The notes under the pieces: generated by a model
Seen by the model: the letters and a program-made list of their open reading frames with translations, nothing else
Told to the model about the DNA's origin: nothing
Databases searched by the model: none
Shown here: positions 21,467 to 34,364 of the stretch, one piece after another
How the letters are laid out: every line of letters begins with the position of its first letter
Position numbering within the stretch: the stretch's first letter is position 1
Made by a program: the position numbers and the translations under genes
Assembly (NCBI GenBank): GCA_964006375.1
Contig: OZ023268.1
Span: 85,307,858-85,371,857 of the forward strand
DNA: 64,000 nt
Reading direction: 5' to 3'
DNA from: Tillus elongatus
Taxonomy: Eukaryota > Arthropoda > Insecta > Coleoptera > Cleridae

Positions 21467-23140
21467 TGTTACTTAATGATAGGGCGTAATTTCAAGGGCG
21501 AGTTCCTTAACCACATTCAAGTAGAAAAGTTCATATAAACATGTGTCCTGAAGAGTCTGGTTTTCAAGATACAGGCTGTCAAAGTTTAAAAAAAAAAGGT
21601 TTTTTATTAATATCTTAATGACCCTTTCGCCCATTTGGTTGAAATCTGGCAGGGTTATTCATTGTAATAAGACGCTAAGTTGGCACTAACTAAAAGATAA
21701 TTATAAGTTCCAGTGGCGTCTCGAAGAGTACTCTCACGAATAATTTTGACTAAAAAAATGTATGCTACTGAGTTTTTTTAGTATTAATTTTTTTCAGGTT
21801 AAGCACATAAAAATACAACTTTTTTGCCTCTTAATATCCTCTCGTATATTACTTCTTTTTCGAGGAAAAAATAAAAACGACTTCATTGCATGTCAAAAAA
21901 TTGTTAAAATAAAATCAAGTTAATTGTGATCGTTGCTAGATAACGTTGTTTTATCATTATGAACATAATGTTTTTGACTTTCTGTGACAGTTTGTTATTA
22001 TTTTCCCTCTGGTCAAAAGGTTAATTGGCTTATAAAAAATGGTAAATAACTATTATAATTTCGAGATGCATTTCCTTTATGGTCCTATCAATGGTAATTC
22101 GGCGGAGGCCCGGCGGCTCTATCAAGAAAGGTATCCTGATCGTGTCCTTCCAGGTAGACAAATATTCATAAACATTTATCGTCGTCTGACTGAATCTGGC
22201 AGTTTTAAACGTAATACCTCTGACGGAAGACCTCGTACAAGTCGAACTCCAGCTGTAACAGACAGCTGTACGTCAATATCATTGGTTCATGCATGATGGT
22301 GCTCCTGCCCACTTTAGCATATTGGCTTGTAAGTATTTGAATGGAGCATACCAAAATCGTTGGATATGTCGTGACCACAATTCTGGTCACCTAGATTGCC
22401 TGATTTAAACAGCCTAGATTTTTATTTGTGGGAGCACCTCAAAGCATTAGTTTATGTTACACCAATCGAGACAGAAGAACAACTAAGGAATATAATTATT
22501 GACGGAAGTGAAACCACATGTAACACTAAGAGTTCGTCGCTCAATGAGAAGGAGAGCACAAGCGTGCATAGAAGCGGGAGGTAGTCATTTCCAACATTTT
22601 TTGTAAATAGTTATTACTTTTCATTTGTTAAATTTTAAAAAATGGCTTAGAAATAAATATTATGAACGATCACAATTAACTTGATTTTATTTTAACAATT
22701 TTTCCACATGCAATGGAGTCGTTTTAATTTTTTTCCTCGAAAAGGATGTAATATACGAAGATATATTAAGAGGCAAAAAAGTTGTATTTTAGGTGCTTAA
22801 TCTGAAAAAAAAAAATAAAAAAAAACAACAACTCAGTAGCGTGCATTTCCTTAGTCAATATTATTTGTGAGACTGCACCCCGAGACGCCACTGGAACTTA
22901 TAATTATCTTTTAGTTGGCGCCAACTTAGCGTCTTATTACAATGAATACCCCTGCCAGATTTCAACAAAATGGGCAAAAGGATCATCAATATATTAATAA
23001 AAAATCTTTTTTTTAAACTTTGACACCCTGTATCTTGAAAACCAAACTCTTCAGGACACATGTTTATATGAACTTTTCTACTTGAATTTGGTTCAGGAAT
23101 GCGCCCTTGAAATTACGCCCTATCATTAAGTAACACCCTG
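21462..23140 (+). mobile_element. Second mariner-like element with about 475-bp terminal inverted repeats
   Basis: 21462-21935 and 22665-23140 are inverted copies (for example GTGTTACTTAATGATAGGG at both ends, CAAGTTAATTGTGATCGTT at the inner edges). The right end reads ACACCCTG followed by TA; the left end has two substitutions in the terminal CAGGG. TA repeats flank both sides. The 1.68-kb unit is shorter than the copy at 8207 because the transposase is internally deleted. Confidence 0.88.
22039..22610 (+). pseudogene. Internally deleted mariner-like transposase
   Basis: The N-terminus reads MVNNYYNFEMHFLYG and EARRLYQERYPDRVLPGRQI, the same DUF4817-like helix-turn-helix seen at 8976-10005, then ESGSFKRN. 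After TPAVTDS the frame jumps to a HDGAPAHFSILACKYLNG segment (second catalytic Asp) and then PDLNSLDFYLWEHLKALVYV with a C-terminal EEQLRNIII. The catalytic core between the first helix-turn-helix and HDGAPAH, including the first Asp, is missing, and stops follow. Inactive; could be mobilised only in trans. Confidence 0.82.
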
Positions 23141-23146
23141 TATATA

Positions 23147-23282
23147 TAAACATATAAAAATTGAAACTGACCCCCGATATGTGTTCTAGGGGGCCTAATT
23201 AGTGCTCATTTAAAGATTTTTTTTAATTCAAAAGTTGGGATCTTCTCATTAGTACATTTTTTTTAAGAAAATTAACTAAAAA
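23147..23282 (-). repeat. Module B
   Basis: Starts AACATATAAAAATTGAAACT, contains TAATTAGTGCTCATTT and ends in a decayed hairpin. It lies just beyond the right end of the mariner-like element, so that element appears to have inserted in the TA tract of a module. Confidence 0.7.
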
Positions 23283-23284
23283 TA

Positions 23285-23740
23285 CAAATTCAATACCTAG
23301 ACAATCTTCCAGATATTTATTATACATTCCTGCAATATTCGCTGCACCTTCTCTAATCTCTTTATCAGCAAGAGTTTCTAATTTTCGTAAAAACCCAAAC
23401 TTGGAACATATGGAATCATAAGTATTTAGTCTTTACTGCAAGGAAAATAAGAATTGGTCAATAATTGGAATATAATTTTGTTTAGAATGTTTATACTTCT
23501 TGGGTTTGACCATCCTCTAATAGAATAAGATTCACGTTACGCTGTCGCTTACAATGAGTGGGTGTTTAATTGTTCTTGATTTGTGTGCGCCTAATATTTC
23601 ATATGCTGAAAAATGATTACACCTTGATTGTATAAATTATTTCAAAGGCTTAATTGAGGCGACTGCAAATTTAAGATCAAGTTTTTGGTCTTGAAGCACA
23701 TCACTTGTAGCATAACACTCTTTAATCATCACAATACTAC
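23285..23740 (-). pseudogene. hAT-type (DUF4371-like) transposase relic
   Basis: On the minus strand, a segment after an acceptor-like CTTGCAG near 23437 encodes YDSICSKFGFLRKLETL and EIREGAANIAGMYNKYLED, matching the pattern seen in hAT/ZMYM-type transposases before the catalytic region. Further upstream, to about 23740, short pieces such as KRQRNVNLILLEDG resemble the following or preceding exon but are full of stops. The family cuts and pastes DNA with 8-bp duplications. No ends were identified. A host ZMYM-like pseudogene is an alternative. Confidence 0.45.
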
Positions 23741-24235
23741 TTATAAACGTAATTTAATTTAATAAAGGTAAACAAAATATCTGGATGAAACATGGCGTCG
23801 CTAACACCACGTGACCGTTCCCAATCAAAACACCGAACGTATGGCCACACACTATGTTTTTATAGCCAATGTACATAGTTAATGCTTCTAAGTTAAAGGA
23901 AATTTGAGTTATTGGCATTTGTAAAAGAGAAAGAAAATGTTTCTCCATAGCAAACTTTCTACGTCGGCACTATGTTTTTGTCATTGAGTTATAAGGTTTG
24001 AACTTTATTATTTAATATTATTTATCAAAAAGCACAGTACACGTGCTTCCTAAATAAATCAATGTCTTTGACCTCGGGCCTTTACACATTTTTATTGTTT
24101 CGTGTAAAACTTCAAGTAGGTATATTCCTTCCGATATCTAATTTAAAAAAAAGTTTAATCTTTTGTTTGCATTAAAACCGCGAAAAGTAAGTAGTATCGA
24201 TTTATGTAACAGATAAATATGATATATATGATTGA
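23741..24235. other. Noncoding
   Basis: No gene or repeat boundary recognised. Confidence 0.45.
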
Positions 24236-24239
24236 TTCG

Positions 24240-25275
<1,036 letters not shown>

Positions 25276-25393
25276 GATGACGATAGCGGGTTGCCCATTG
25301 CCCTTCCTTGGGTTTGTTCAAATTTGAGGCAGACCTTTTCAGGAGTAAATTTTAAACATATCTTGTAGTGAAAGTGGGTAGTTTCCTAGAATA

Positions 25394-26182
25394 TGGTTTC
25401 GTTACGTGGATGATACTTTCAGAGCGTGTAAAACAAACATTTACAGTATAGAAGATTTGATTGCCAAATTAAACAATAAATTTGATTCTATAAAATTCAC
25501 CCACGAATTAGAAATTAATAATAAATTACCCTTTCTAGATGTACCAATTCTTAAAAATAAAGACACTTTAGAATTCGATGTACATAGAAAGGAAACCACC
25601 ACTGTAAGCTACATTCCGAATGACACATCATACGTAGGCACAAAAAAATTGCCAGTTTGAAGTTTTTACTAAAAAGGTTAATTAATTTTCCGTCAAGTAA
25701 AAGTAGATATAACAAAGAATTAAAGTATATTAAGAACGTTGCCGCATATAACGGATACACTGCTTGCCTCGTGGAGAACCTAATTAGCAAACAGAAAACA
25801 GGGAAAATGTTAGCGGAATCAACGACTTTTAGAAGAGAGAGAGCCGAAAAAAACTTTGTATGCTTACCATCTGAACCTCGGATCACGAGGGGTTTAGATA
25901 TCATTTTTTAAAAAGCCAACTTGCAACTAACATTTTTGACAACAAAAAATACTTTAAAAACTTGCTAGGTAACCCAAAAGACAAGGATAGTACGGCCAAA
26001 ATGTCAGGAATTTATGAAACAAGTTGTAAGGATTGTGATCTTAAATACGCGGGACAAACAAAAAGGTGTATTGGAATTAGATTCAAAGAACATTTGGCAC
26101 AATTAAAATGCGGTAATATAGATAGATCTTCCGTCGCCCGACATATTTGGGATAATAATCACCACGTTAATAAGAAAATCTA
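25394..26182 (+). pseudogene. Penelope-like reverse transcriptase C-terminus and GIY-YIG domain
   Basis: Catalytic WFRYVDDTF begins at 25394 (YVDD), followed by FTHELEINNKLPFLDVPIL and a FDVHRKETTTVSYIPN segment, the usual order after the active site of Penelope reverse transcriptases. A stop and shift near 25658 leads to FLLKRLINFPSSKSRYNKEL and EPRITRGLDIIF; another change leads to ATNIFDNKKYFKNLLGNPKD and the GIY-YIG domain GIYETSCKDC, KYAGQTKRC, RFKEHLAQL and RSSVARHIWDNNHH. The N-terminal polymerase fingers are missing. The enzyme would make its own DNA copy at a nick cut by the GIY-YIG domain. Broken, not active. Confidence 0.82.
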
Positions 26183-26232
26183 AAGTTTATAAAAAAATAT
26201 GAAACAACCAGGACAGCTAAACGCCTTCGAAA

Positions 26233-26233
<1 letters not shown>

Positions 26234-26318
<85 letters not shown>
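26234..26318. repeat. (TA)n tract
   Basis: About 42 TA units at the right end of the Penelope-like element. Confidence 0.97.
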
Positions 26319-26320
<2 letters not shown>

Positions 26321-26569
26321 CTAAATATAGTAATAATAAGAAGTGTATGAATCTCGCTTCGCCGCCTACGGGTAGTCTCCTGATAGATCACTTTAGAAAA
26401 TAAATACCGGCGTAAGCACGTCCGATAGATATTAAAATAATACAGATATTTCCGCCAAACGAAATATGTTAATTTTTGGTGTCGTTTAATCTCTCTAAAT
26501 CGTTAATGACCGACTACCTGGAGAAGAATATAGAGTTGTGGAAATAAGATATTTAGAATTATTCATCCG

Positions 26570-26597
26570 CTGATGACGCTAACTTGGTTGGTGAAAC
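26570..26597 (+). other. Hammerhead-like CTGATGA/stem/GAAAC motif
   Basis: CTGATGA, a GCTAAC/GTTGGT stem with loop TTG, then GAAAC. The GTC cleavage triplet of the related copies is gone. Followed by TGTGTTGTGGTGATTTG and CTCCAAGTG, the sequence that follows the motif at 37124 and on the minus strand at 62940. Confidence 0.4.
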
Positions 26598-26699
26598 TAT
26601 CAATTTTTTTTAAATGTGTTGTGGTGATTTGTGTTCTCCAAGTGTGCTTATAATTTTAGATCTAGTTTTAACGATTTATTTTAAACTCTTACAGCAAAC

Positions 26700-26760
26700 T
26701 CTGGACACAGCAAGTGAGTTATGGTAGCGAGTCCTCATACAATACTTACAAATCATGGAA
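26700..26760 (+). repeat. Partial module C
   Basis: Starts CTGGACACAGCAAGTGAG and matches the first 60 bases of module C. Confidence 0.7.
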
Positions 26761-27135
26761 AAGCCCGGAAAAACAATATATATCTCTGAAAATAATGAAA
26801 GTGATTTGATTAAATTTAGTACATTTGTTGTATGTATAGTTTGGAGCAGTCAAATAGAATCAATTCAGTATCTCAATTGTTGTGTATATTTATAAAAATC
26901 CCGAAACACGTCAGTTTTAGATTACAAAAATGACATCCTGCAAGTGAAAACTTCACCCCTGCATTCAGCCCCCTTCGGGTGACAGTTGCAACCCCCAAAT
27001 TTTTAAATAGGAAGTATGGAGCTTTGTAATACCATAACTGAAACATCTCATGATTCTCTATTTAAAAATGCTATGATTTTAAGATTTATTACAAAACTTG
27101 ACAGTAAAAAAAGATATTCATCTGATTGACGAACT

Positions 27136-27480
27136 TTGTTACAGCAGGGTGGAGCACCAGCACATTACCCATGCAATGTACTGCAGTACATATTTCCAAA
27201 TCTCGGGATCGGGACTCAAGGATCGTTACAATGGCCAGCACCATCCCCCGATCTCACGCTATTAAATTTCTTCTTATGGAGATATGTCAAAAGTATGGTA
27301 AACAAAACTAAGCTAGACGCGATTTAACTAACTTAAGAAAAATAATAACGACTGCTGCGATTAGGTAGGTTACGCCGCAGATGTTGATTAACGTTAGAAC
27401 ACGTTTTTATTTACGATTAGGATGTTGCCAAGACGTTCGAGGCATGCATTTTGAACATCTCCTACATTAAGATTTATGTG
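27136..27480 (+). pseudogene. Mariner-like transposase C-terminal fragment
   Basis: Reads LQQGGAPAHYPCNVLQYIF, then SLQWPAPSPDLTLLNFFLW and YVKSMVNKTKL, followed by stops and further family-like text (RKIITTAAI, VTPQMLINVRTRFYLRL). The second catalytic Asp is Gly and the third (PLD) is Asn (LLN), so the fragment is dead. The start is cut by the long inverted repeat. Closest relative in this window is 44478-44790. Confidence 0.75.
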
Positions 27481-27521
27481 TCTCATAATATTTCTCATTG
27501 TCAAAAATGAAACGCGATTCG

Positions 27522-30265
27522 TTTTTTTTTCTTTAAAATTCTTTATAACTAAGACTTGCTACATATTTCACAATACAAGAAAAATAGAATAAAAATTCTT
27601 ACAAGATACAAATATTATTCTTAAGTCAATATCCTAAAATCTAAATATTCCCATTGAAAAAATTTTTATGGATTTATTTTTAATTTTTCTATATCTGTCA
27701 GCTCTAACAATATCCTTAAAACCCTCTATATCATATGATTTGTTAATATTACAATAAATTAGTGCCGATATTGTCCATGTCCATAGGTTTTCGTCCTTTT
27801 TATTGCCAAATCTCTTGCCATCCACAAATGAACAGAATTTTCGTTCTATAGATTTTTTCTCAAGTTGCACATTAAGAAGTTGTTGGTCCACTGCCATATT
27901 TCTCTGGTTTTTACAGTACAGTTTTTTATTTTATGTAGCAGTGTGTCTTGTTTTCCACAATCTATACACAAATCATCGGCAACTATCGAATGTCTTTTCA
28001 TTTTCACTATAGTTGGAATGATGTTGTTGATCACCTCAAAAACTGTAGTTTTCCAGTCAGATGTTATATACTTATTGTTTAGAAATGGCCAGACTTTTGT
28101 CCACTTGATGTTATTAATTTTCATTTCAATTGAAGGAGTTGTCTTGTTTTTATTTAACAGAATATTATATATTTCTTTTGTTGACATGGGAGTTTCATCT
28201 TTTATATTGATATCTTTAATAGCAAGTATTATCATTTTGAATTCATAATTTGTATACACATTTTTTTCTTTAAACATTGATGTTATAATTGATTTGTACA
28301 TTATTTTACATATACTTTTGTCCAATGATAGTAAATGCGTTTTTCTAAAGAGTGCGGTGGCTTTATTCTGAATATCAATTAATTTAAGACCGCCTTCCGT
28401 ATAATCTTGGTAGAGTTGGGGTCTTGCAACTCCATATAAACACCCTTTCCACATAAAATTACCCGTGATCTGTACTAATTTCTGACTATGTCTTTTTTTC
28501 AACGGTAAAACCTGTGCAAGGCATCATACCTTTGATAGCAAATATATGTTTATAAACCAAACTTTTTTGTAAAGATTTAATTTTAGGAGCTTGTTTTGTG
28601 CAATTTCTATTTGTATATTTTTAATTATTTTCACCAATTATCTTCTAGCATTTTTTTTAAATTATTGCATACTTGCAGCCCTAATATTTTAATGTTTTGT
28701 TCAGTTGTAAAATGTTGATTTGACATACCATATGTTTTCTCCCATGATCCCAGTGGAAATATATTCGTTTTTTCTAAATTTAATTTGACATTAGAGCCCT
28801 TTTCGTAAATGTTTATTAATTGTACAATATTTTTTAGATCTGTACTGTTTGTCAAGAAAACTGTGACATCATCAGCAAACGCAGAAGCTGATATTGAGTT
28901 TGTGTTATCCATTTTTATGCCACTTATTGAGAAATCTATTAACCGTATAAAGGGCTCCACCGCCAAACTAAGCAATATCATAGAGAGTGGACAACCTTGC
29001 CTCACAGACTTTTCTATTTTAAATGATTCTGACAAAAATCCATTCACCATTACTCTTGAGTTTGCATTTTTATAGAGAATCTTTATGGCAACAATCATAC
29101 CCTCTGGTACTCCCACCCTTGACAGAATCCTCCACAAATAATCATGGTCAACCCTGTCAAAGACCTGTTCAAAATCCAGCGAGAGAATTGCTCCACATTC
29201 ATCTACGTTTTTATTAAAATACAGTACCGTATCTCTGACTAACAACAGGTTATTGAATACTGATTTAAAACCCACACAATTTTGTTCTTTCCCCAACACC
29301 CGATCTATATATGCTGTCAATCTGTTTGCTAATATTTTTGTTAGTATCTTGTAGTCACAGTTTAAAAGAGTTATAGGTCGAAATTCTTGTAGTTTTTGTG
29401 GATTTTTGCATTTGGGAAGTAAAATTTTCACCGCATCGGCAAACTCTCTCCCTGGATCTTTCCCAGATTTGAATACCAGATGAAGCAGTTTTACAAGATC
29501 GTCGCCCAACACGTCAACAAAAATATTATAGAATTCATATGTGAGACCGTCTGGCCCCGGGGTTTTCTTTTTTGCTGCCTGTAGCACAATCTATAGTTCG
29601 TGTTTTGTTATTTTGTTACCTAAAATTGTCTTTTCATTATCGTCGAATTCTTTTGTCAAATGTTGTAGTAAACATTTGGTCTCGGTTTCATTTGTAGTGG
29701 TTTTTGCAAACTTTTTTCTCAAATATCTTTTGTGTGTACTTTTAGGTTTCACGCGTATTTGTAATAATTTCTTCATTTTCATTTTTGATATTAGTAATAG
29801 CTAATCTATGTTCATTTTTCCTTTTCCTCATTAGTTCAAATAAGGAATACTTATCATTGATATTGTCATTATTTTTATCACCATATTTTTCTTGCTGGAT
29901 TCGCTCTTTTACTTGTTTTATTATTGTTTTTATTTCCCTAAATTCTTCGATAACATTTTCTCCTTTACAAAGCCTTTCATTTAGATCATATAATACCTCA
30001 CTATAAAAGTCTAGTAAGTTTTTGTTCTCTTTTTGTTTATTTATTTCAAATTCTTTAAAGAATTGTTTTGCTTTCTTTTTAAATATAGAAAACCACCATT
30101 TTAGAAAATCTGTTTTATATAGTTCCATTCTCTTCATTTTGACTATTTCCTGCTTAAAATTATGAATATTGTTTCCAGTGAGGCTGGAAGTTTTAATTTT
30201 CCAGTATCCCCATCCATGTGATGGAGGAGAATGAGCGGTATCTTTTTCATGTACACAATGAGACT
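27522..30265 (-). mobile_element. Tx1/L1-like LINE nested in the mariner-like element
   Basis: A minus-strand element whose poly-A appears as nine T at 27522-27530. It lacks a recognisable endonuclease, so it is 5' truncated or rearranged. The upstream edge lies near 30265, before sequence shared with the mariner copy at 44830. No certain target duplication was found. Confidence 0.7.
27846..30137 (-). pseudogene. Tx1/L1-like reverse transcriptase, three frames
   Basis: From 30137 a basic N-terminal linker (FKKKAKQFFKEFEINKQ) runs to 29742. The next frame (29782-28631, with one stop at 29588-29590) carries KKTPGPDGLTYEFYN, EFRPITLLNCDYKILTKIL, ILSLDFEQVFDRVDHDYLW, SVRQGCPLSMILLSLAVEP and ASAFADDVTVFL (catalytic FADD). 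After a shift, 28502-27846 holds the C-terminal domain (GNFMWKGCLYG, GGLKLIDIQNKA) with a LCIDCGKQDTLLHKIKNC zinc-binding-like end. The FDRVDHDYLW and AVEPF wording fits the Tx1/L1 group better than RTE or Jockey. The usual GF.KGR region is altered (GFKSVFNN). Inactive. Confidence 0.78.
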
Positions 30266-30450
30266 ATTATGATCAGAGATTTTAGTTATTAATTTTAAGT
30301 GTGTTGTAGCGAAGTTCGTCAATCAGATGAATTTCTTTTTTTTTTACTGTTAATTTTTGCAATAAATTTTAACACCATAGCATTTTTGAATAGAGAAGTA
30401 AAAGATCTTTCAAATGAGGTATGGGTTAGACCTTACATAATGCACAAATA

Positions 30451-31060
30451 ATACAACACCTAAAGAATCAGTATGATTTGCTTCCGCTTAACCACCTTGT
30501 ATACGATGTATGTTATGAATTGCTTGTGGATGATAGCTTGCATGATCGGAAAAAAAAATCGCAATTTATGACGACCATGGCGAATGAAAAATTAGAATAA
30601 CTACGAGGCTAGACTAGGCTTCTATACCGGCAACTTAATGTGAGGGTTAGTATAAAATTCATTATTGCAAAAATCTGATGGTAATCTTTTAACGTCGCAA
30701 TTAAAATGATTAGATAACAATTATGAAATAAAACCACAAGTTATCGGATTAGTAGTAAATCAATACAGAGCCTATTGCAAGAAAAAGTACTTAATTATGT
30801 CAGATAAAATTACGTACTTATGTACGAGTGTCATATTTTTGTTAAGAGTACCTAAGGCAAGAGGAAAACTCTTGCTACATTTTTGATTTTTAACCTTTTC
30901 CAAGATTAATGTCTCGTATTGTGAGTAATAGTTGTGAAAGTGACAATTTATCTCTACAGGATAAAAACTACAAGGACACGAAAAATAGAAAAAGTCATGG
31001 AAAATAACAAACCTCGAAAGTCAATATATTTTCTTTCGCGCGCGTGTCTGTGTGTGTGGG

Positions 31061-31067
<7 letters not shown>
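30451..31067. other. Noncoding
   Basis: No gene or clear repeat boundary. It ends in a short GCGCGCG/TGTG run before a TA tract. Confidence 0.45.

Positions 31068-31070
<3 letters not shown>

Positions 31071-31138
<68 letters not shown>
31071..31138. repeat. (TA)n tract
   Basis: About 34 TA units. Confidence 0.97.
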
Positions 31139-31143
<5 letters not shown>

Positions 31144-31221
31144 AGAAACGTAATCCTGAACGTGCATTTCCTATGGTTAATGAAGCCACAAGCCTGGAAA
31201 TAATAGGTCAAGCTGGTGCAG

Positions 31222-32080
31222 ATGCAACATTAAGTACACGAAAATTAACTGATATATTACTAATCTACGTAGAATGACAATTCAACGAATCCATATAAAA
31301 GCCAGTTGCAGTGCTATCGGAACGGCAAAGCCGCGGACGAGCCCTGAGGGTGAAAAATAATATATAAAAGCCAGCTAGTTCAAGAATTAAATGAAGATGA
31401 TTATGACCGGCGCTTGGAATTTTGCGAAAATATTTCTCAAAGAATACTTGAGAGGCAATTTCTTTCTAACACTTATTTTTCCGACGAAAGTTCTTTCTTT
31501 CTGAATGGCACTGTAAATCGTCATAATTGTGGTCAGATGAAAACCCTCGTGTTTTCCATGAAGTCCACACTTAAACTCCACAAAAAATCAATGCTTGGGC
31601 GGGTATTTTTGGTGACCACGTCAATCTTCATAGCACGCACGTTAACAGGAAAATGGTGTTTGGAAATATTGTACGACTTGGTTTACCCTATGCTAATTTA
31701 CATTGTTGAGAACGATGAGAGATACACGGTACAACATTTATTTTTCCAACAAGATGCTGCTTCACCGCATTATGCCGTAACTGTTAGGGGGTTCTTTCAT
31801 AGACACTTTCCCGATCAATGGCTAGGTCGAAGATGTGTTGTTGACTGGGCAGCCCGATCTACAGACTTGTCCCCTTTATACTTTTTTTGTGGGGGGCATT
31901 TAAAATCAAAAGTTTATGCTACTAAGTGCGATTCATTCGAAGAGTTACGTCAGCGCATTATTGATGAATGCTGAGTTACTCCTAAAATGCTTGCAATTGT
32001 TAGGCAAAAATTTGAACAAAATTTATGCATTTGTGTGGATGTTGGTGGTACTCAACTTGAACATTTATTGGATTAAAGTT
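31222..32080 (+). pseudogene. Mariner-like transposase with a clean 186-residue frame and lost third Asp
   Basis: N-terminal traces ATLSTRKLTDIL and NPYK precede QLVQELNEDDYDRRLEFCEN; an uninterrupted stretch (31414-31974) then holds TYFSDESSFFLNGTVNRHN (first Asp), LFFQQDAASPHYAVTV (second Asp) and AARSTDLSPLYFF, where the usual PLD is PLY, so the third catalytic Asp is missing. HLKSKVYATK and ELRQRIIDEC end the frame; VTPKMLAIVRQKFEQNL continues after a stop. Spacing from the second Asp to the lost position is 41, as in the other copies here. A 56-bp insertion with a 13-bp duplication lies at 31306-31361. Confidence 0.8.
31306..31361 (+). mobile_element. 56-bp processed insertion with 13-bp target duplication
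   Basis: The host sequence ATATAAAAGCCAG occurs at 31293-31305 and again at 31362-31374, on both sides of a GC-rich insert that ends in AAAAATAAT. Removing the insert and one duplicate restores the transposase reading PYKSQLVQELNEDD. This is what a severely 5'-truncated retrotransposon or SINE leaves. Confidence 0.75.
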
Positions 32081-32715
<635 letters not shown>

Positions 32716-33057
32716 GTAAGAAACTTGTTTGTTTTGTTTGGCAGACAACATTTTGAAATGCGTTTTGTCAAAAACTACTCAACCGATTTTCAAAAACTGA
32801 AACTTTTAAGAAAGGGAAATTGATTAGCTTCATAACGAGGTTTCGCTCAATACCTCTTTCCGTTTAAATATTCAGAGGTGAAAGTCACTTTAGCTAGAAG
32901 GATGAAATGGCAGGGTTGCAAATATCGTAAAAACGTGTCCCCCGCGATATAAAAATTGAAGTGTGCAAGCGATTTTTTAAAAATAACAGAACTTGTGAAA
33001 ATCGGGTCTGTTTCGTTTTTACTGCGCCAACTTGTACATTCCAATCCAGCAAATTTA

Positions 33058-33360
33058 TCAGAAATTATAGGTATTCTCTAGATAAATGATTTGATGAATA
33101 CGGACTCGGCTCTCATTCTGTATCCATTTCTTCACTTGCTTCTTGAACAATATAGTGGAATTAGTAAATTTTGTATCGCTTGGAAGCAAGTTGAATATCG
33201 TCGGATCCAAATAAAAGTGATATCTCTGTCCCACAGTTTTGATAAATCTTGGGATTTCTAAGGAGTTTCCTCCTTTTCTAGTGTCATAGCGATTACAAAA
33301 ACTAGTAACCCTCTTTTGGTACACGAAAAGTTGAAGGCAATATAGTTGTCTAACATCCAT
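33058..33360 (-). pseudogene. LINE reverse-transcriptase C-terminal fragment
   Basis: The minus-strand frame reads NRYDTRKGGNSLEIPRF, then YHFYLDPTIFNLLPSDTKF and FKKQVKKWIQ. The pattern Y.TR....IP, P.IFN.LP..I and FK..LK.WL is the common end of many arthropod non-LTR proteins (RTE, CR1 and Jockey relatives). No catalytic region or tail is present. The clade cannot be told from this piece. Confidence 0.6.
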
Positions 33361-33399
33361 CCAGTTGCGAGTCTTTATCGTTTAATGGTTTATAATTTT

Positions 33400-33530
33400 T
33401 AGCAAATTTCCTTTAAAAAAATCACTCTTGAGGAGACCATCCCCTTTAAATTTTGAATAGCCTTATCCACATGAGCGCAAACTAGGCCCCATAGAACCCA
33501 TATCCGGGGTTAATTTTAATTTTTATCTGT
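33400..33530 (+). repeat. Module B variant
   Basis: Weak hairpin, GAGGAGACCATCCCC, ACATGAGCGCAAACTAGGCC and CATATCCGGGGTT. Confidence 0.65.
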
Positions 33531-33999
33531 TTTCATATATACAGCTTTCTAGGTTTACAGAAAATTGAGCTATTCAAATTTGAAACATTTATTTTTAATA
33601 TCACCGCGTTTTATTGACAATGGCAAAAACTGGCTTATATGTATATGAGATCTAGTATGTCTGAGCCGTTACCTAGCAACGGAACATTTGGTATTATTGC
33701 GCAGGTCAGTTACACGCTGTAACTGACGTTTATCGTATAGGATATGATTGTTTATCTGTTTTAATTTCAGTTGACAAATTATTTGTGTTATTTGGGAATT
33801 TTAATATACAAGAGGAAATTAATCCTTTACGATTTTATTAATGTTAGTGGGTGGACTAAACAGTGTTTGTTATGTTTTATCAACACATATAAAGCATCGA
33901 AGTTTTACAAAAAGGACTGATATGCAACAGCTTAGTAATTTTCTTTGTGATGCTTTGGCGGTAGTTTTAGTTAAGTTTATGGTTTAACGGTCCAATTTT

Positions 34000-34140
34000 C
34001 AGCTAATTTTCGTGCAAAAAATTCGTCAATGAGGAGACTGCGACTTTAGAATTTTAAAAATATTTCTGCAAATGAGCGTAAACTAGGCCCCCTGGAATCC
34101 ATATCCGGGTTTACGTTCAGTTTTGATCTGTTTACATTAT
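34000..34140 (+). repeat. Module B variant
   Basis: AATTTTCGTGCAAAAAATT hairpin, GAGGAGACTGCGAC, CAAATGAGCGTAAACTAGG. It ends at TACATTATACAGGGTGG, where X-like sequence starts. Confidence 0.65.
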
Positions 34141-34364
34141 ACAGGGTGGCGCATTTTTACGGTAAAGCTCAATATAATTATTATTATACAAGAGACGAGA
34201 AAAAATTGTATAAGTTAATTATAGGGTATCTTGAGCTGCATCTTATAAAATTATTTTGACAATCACAGGCTGGCCCATAAGTCGTTGATGATCCCGACAT
34301 TTTTTTTTCGAACAGCATTATTTTATTTCATTTTTTATCGAAATATGTTTGTAAGAAAAAAATC
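34141..34364 (+). repeat. Module X fragment
   Basis: Contains GGGTATCTTGAGCTGCATC and CACAGGCTGGCCCATAAGTC, the X core in the orientation found at 50340-50450. Confidence 0.6.

Larger units (their letters stand above)
26830..30450 (+). mobile_element. Mariner-like element with long inverted repeats, host of a nested LINE
   Basis: 26885-27135 is an inverted match to about 30295-30450 and to 44870-45140 (for example GACGAACTTTG, CTGTTAATTTTTGCAA). A transposase C-terminus lies at 27136-27480 and the mariner sequence resumes after a LINE that ends in poly-T at 27522. The related copy at 44478-45190 lacks the LINE, which shows the insertion point. Outer ends are not sharply defined. Confidence 0.65.

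Noticed and set aside
27522..30265. Target duplication GATT around the nested LINE
   Set aside because: Four bases in AT-rich DNA is not significant and the right boundary is uncertain.
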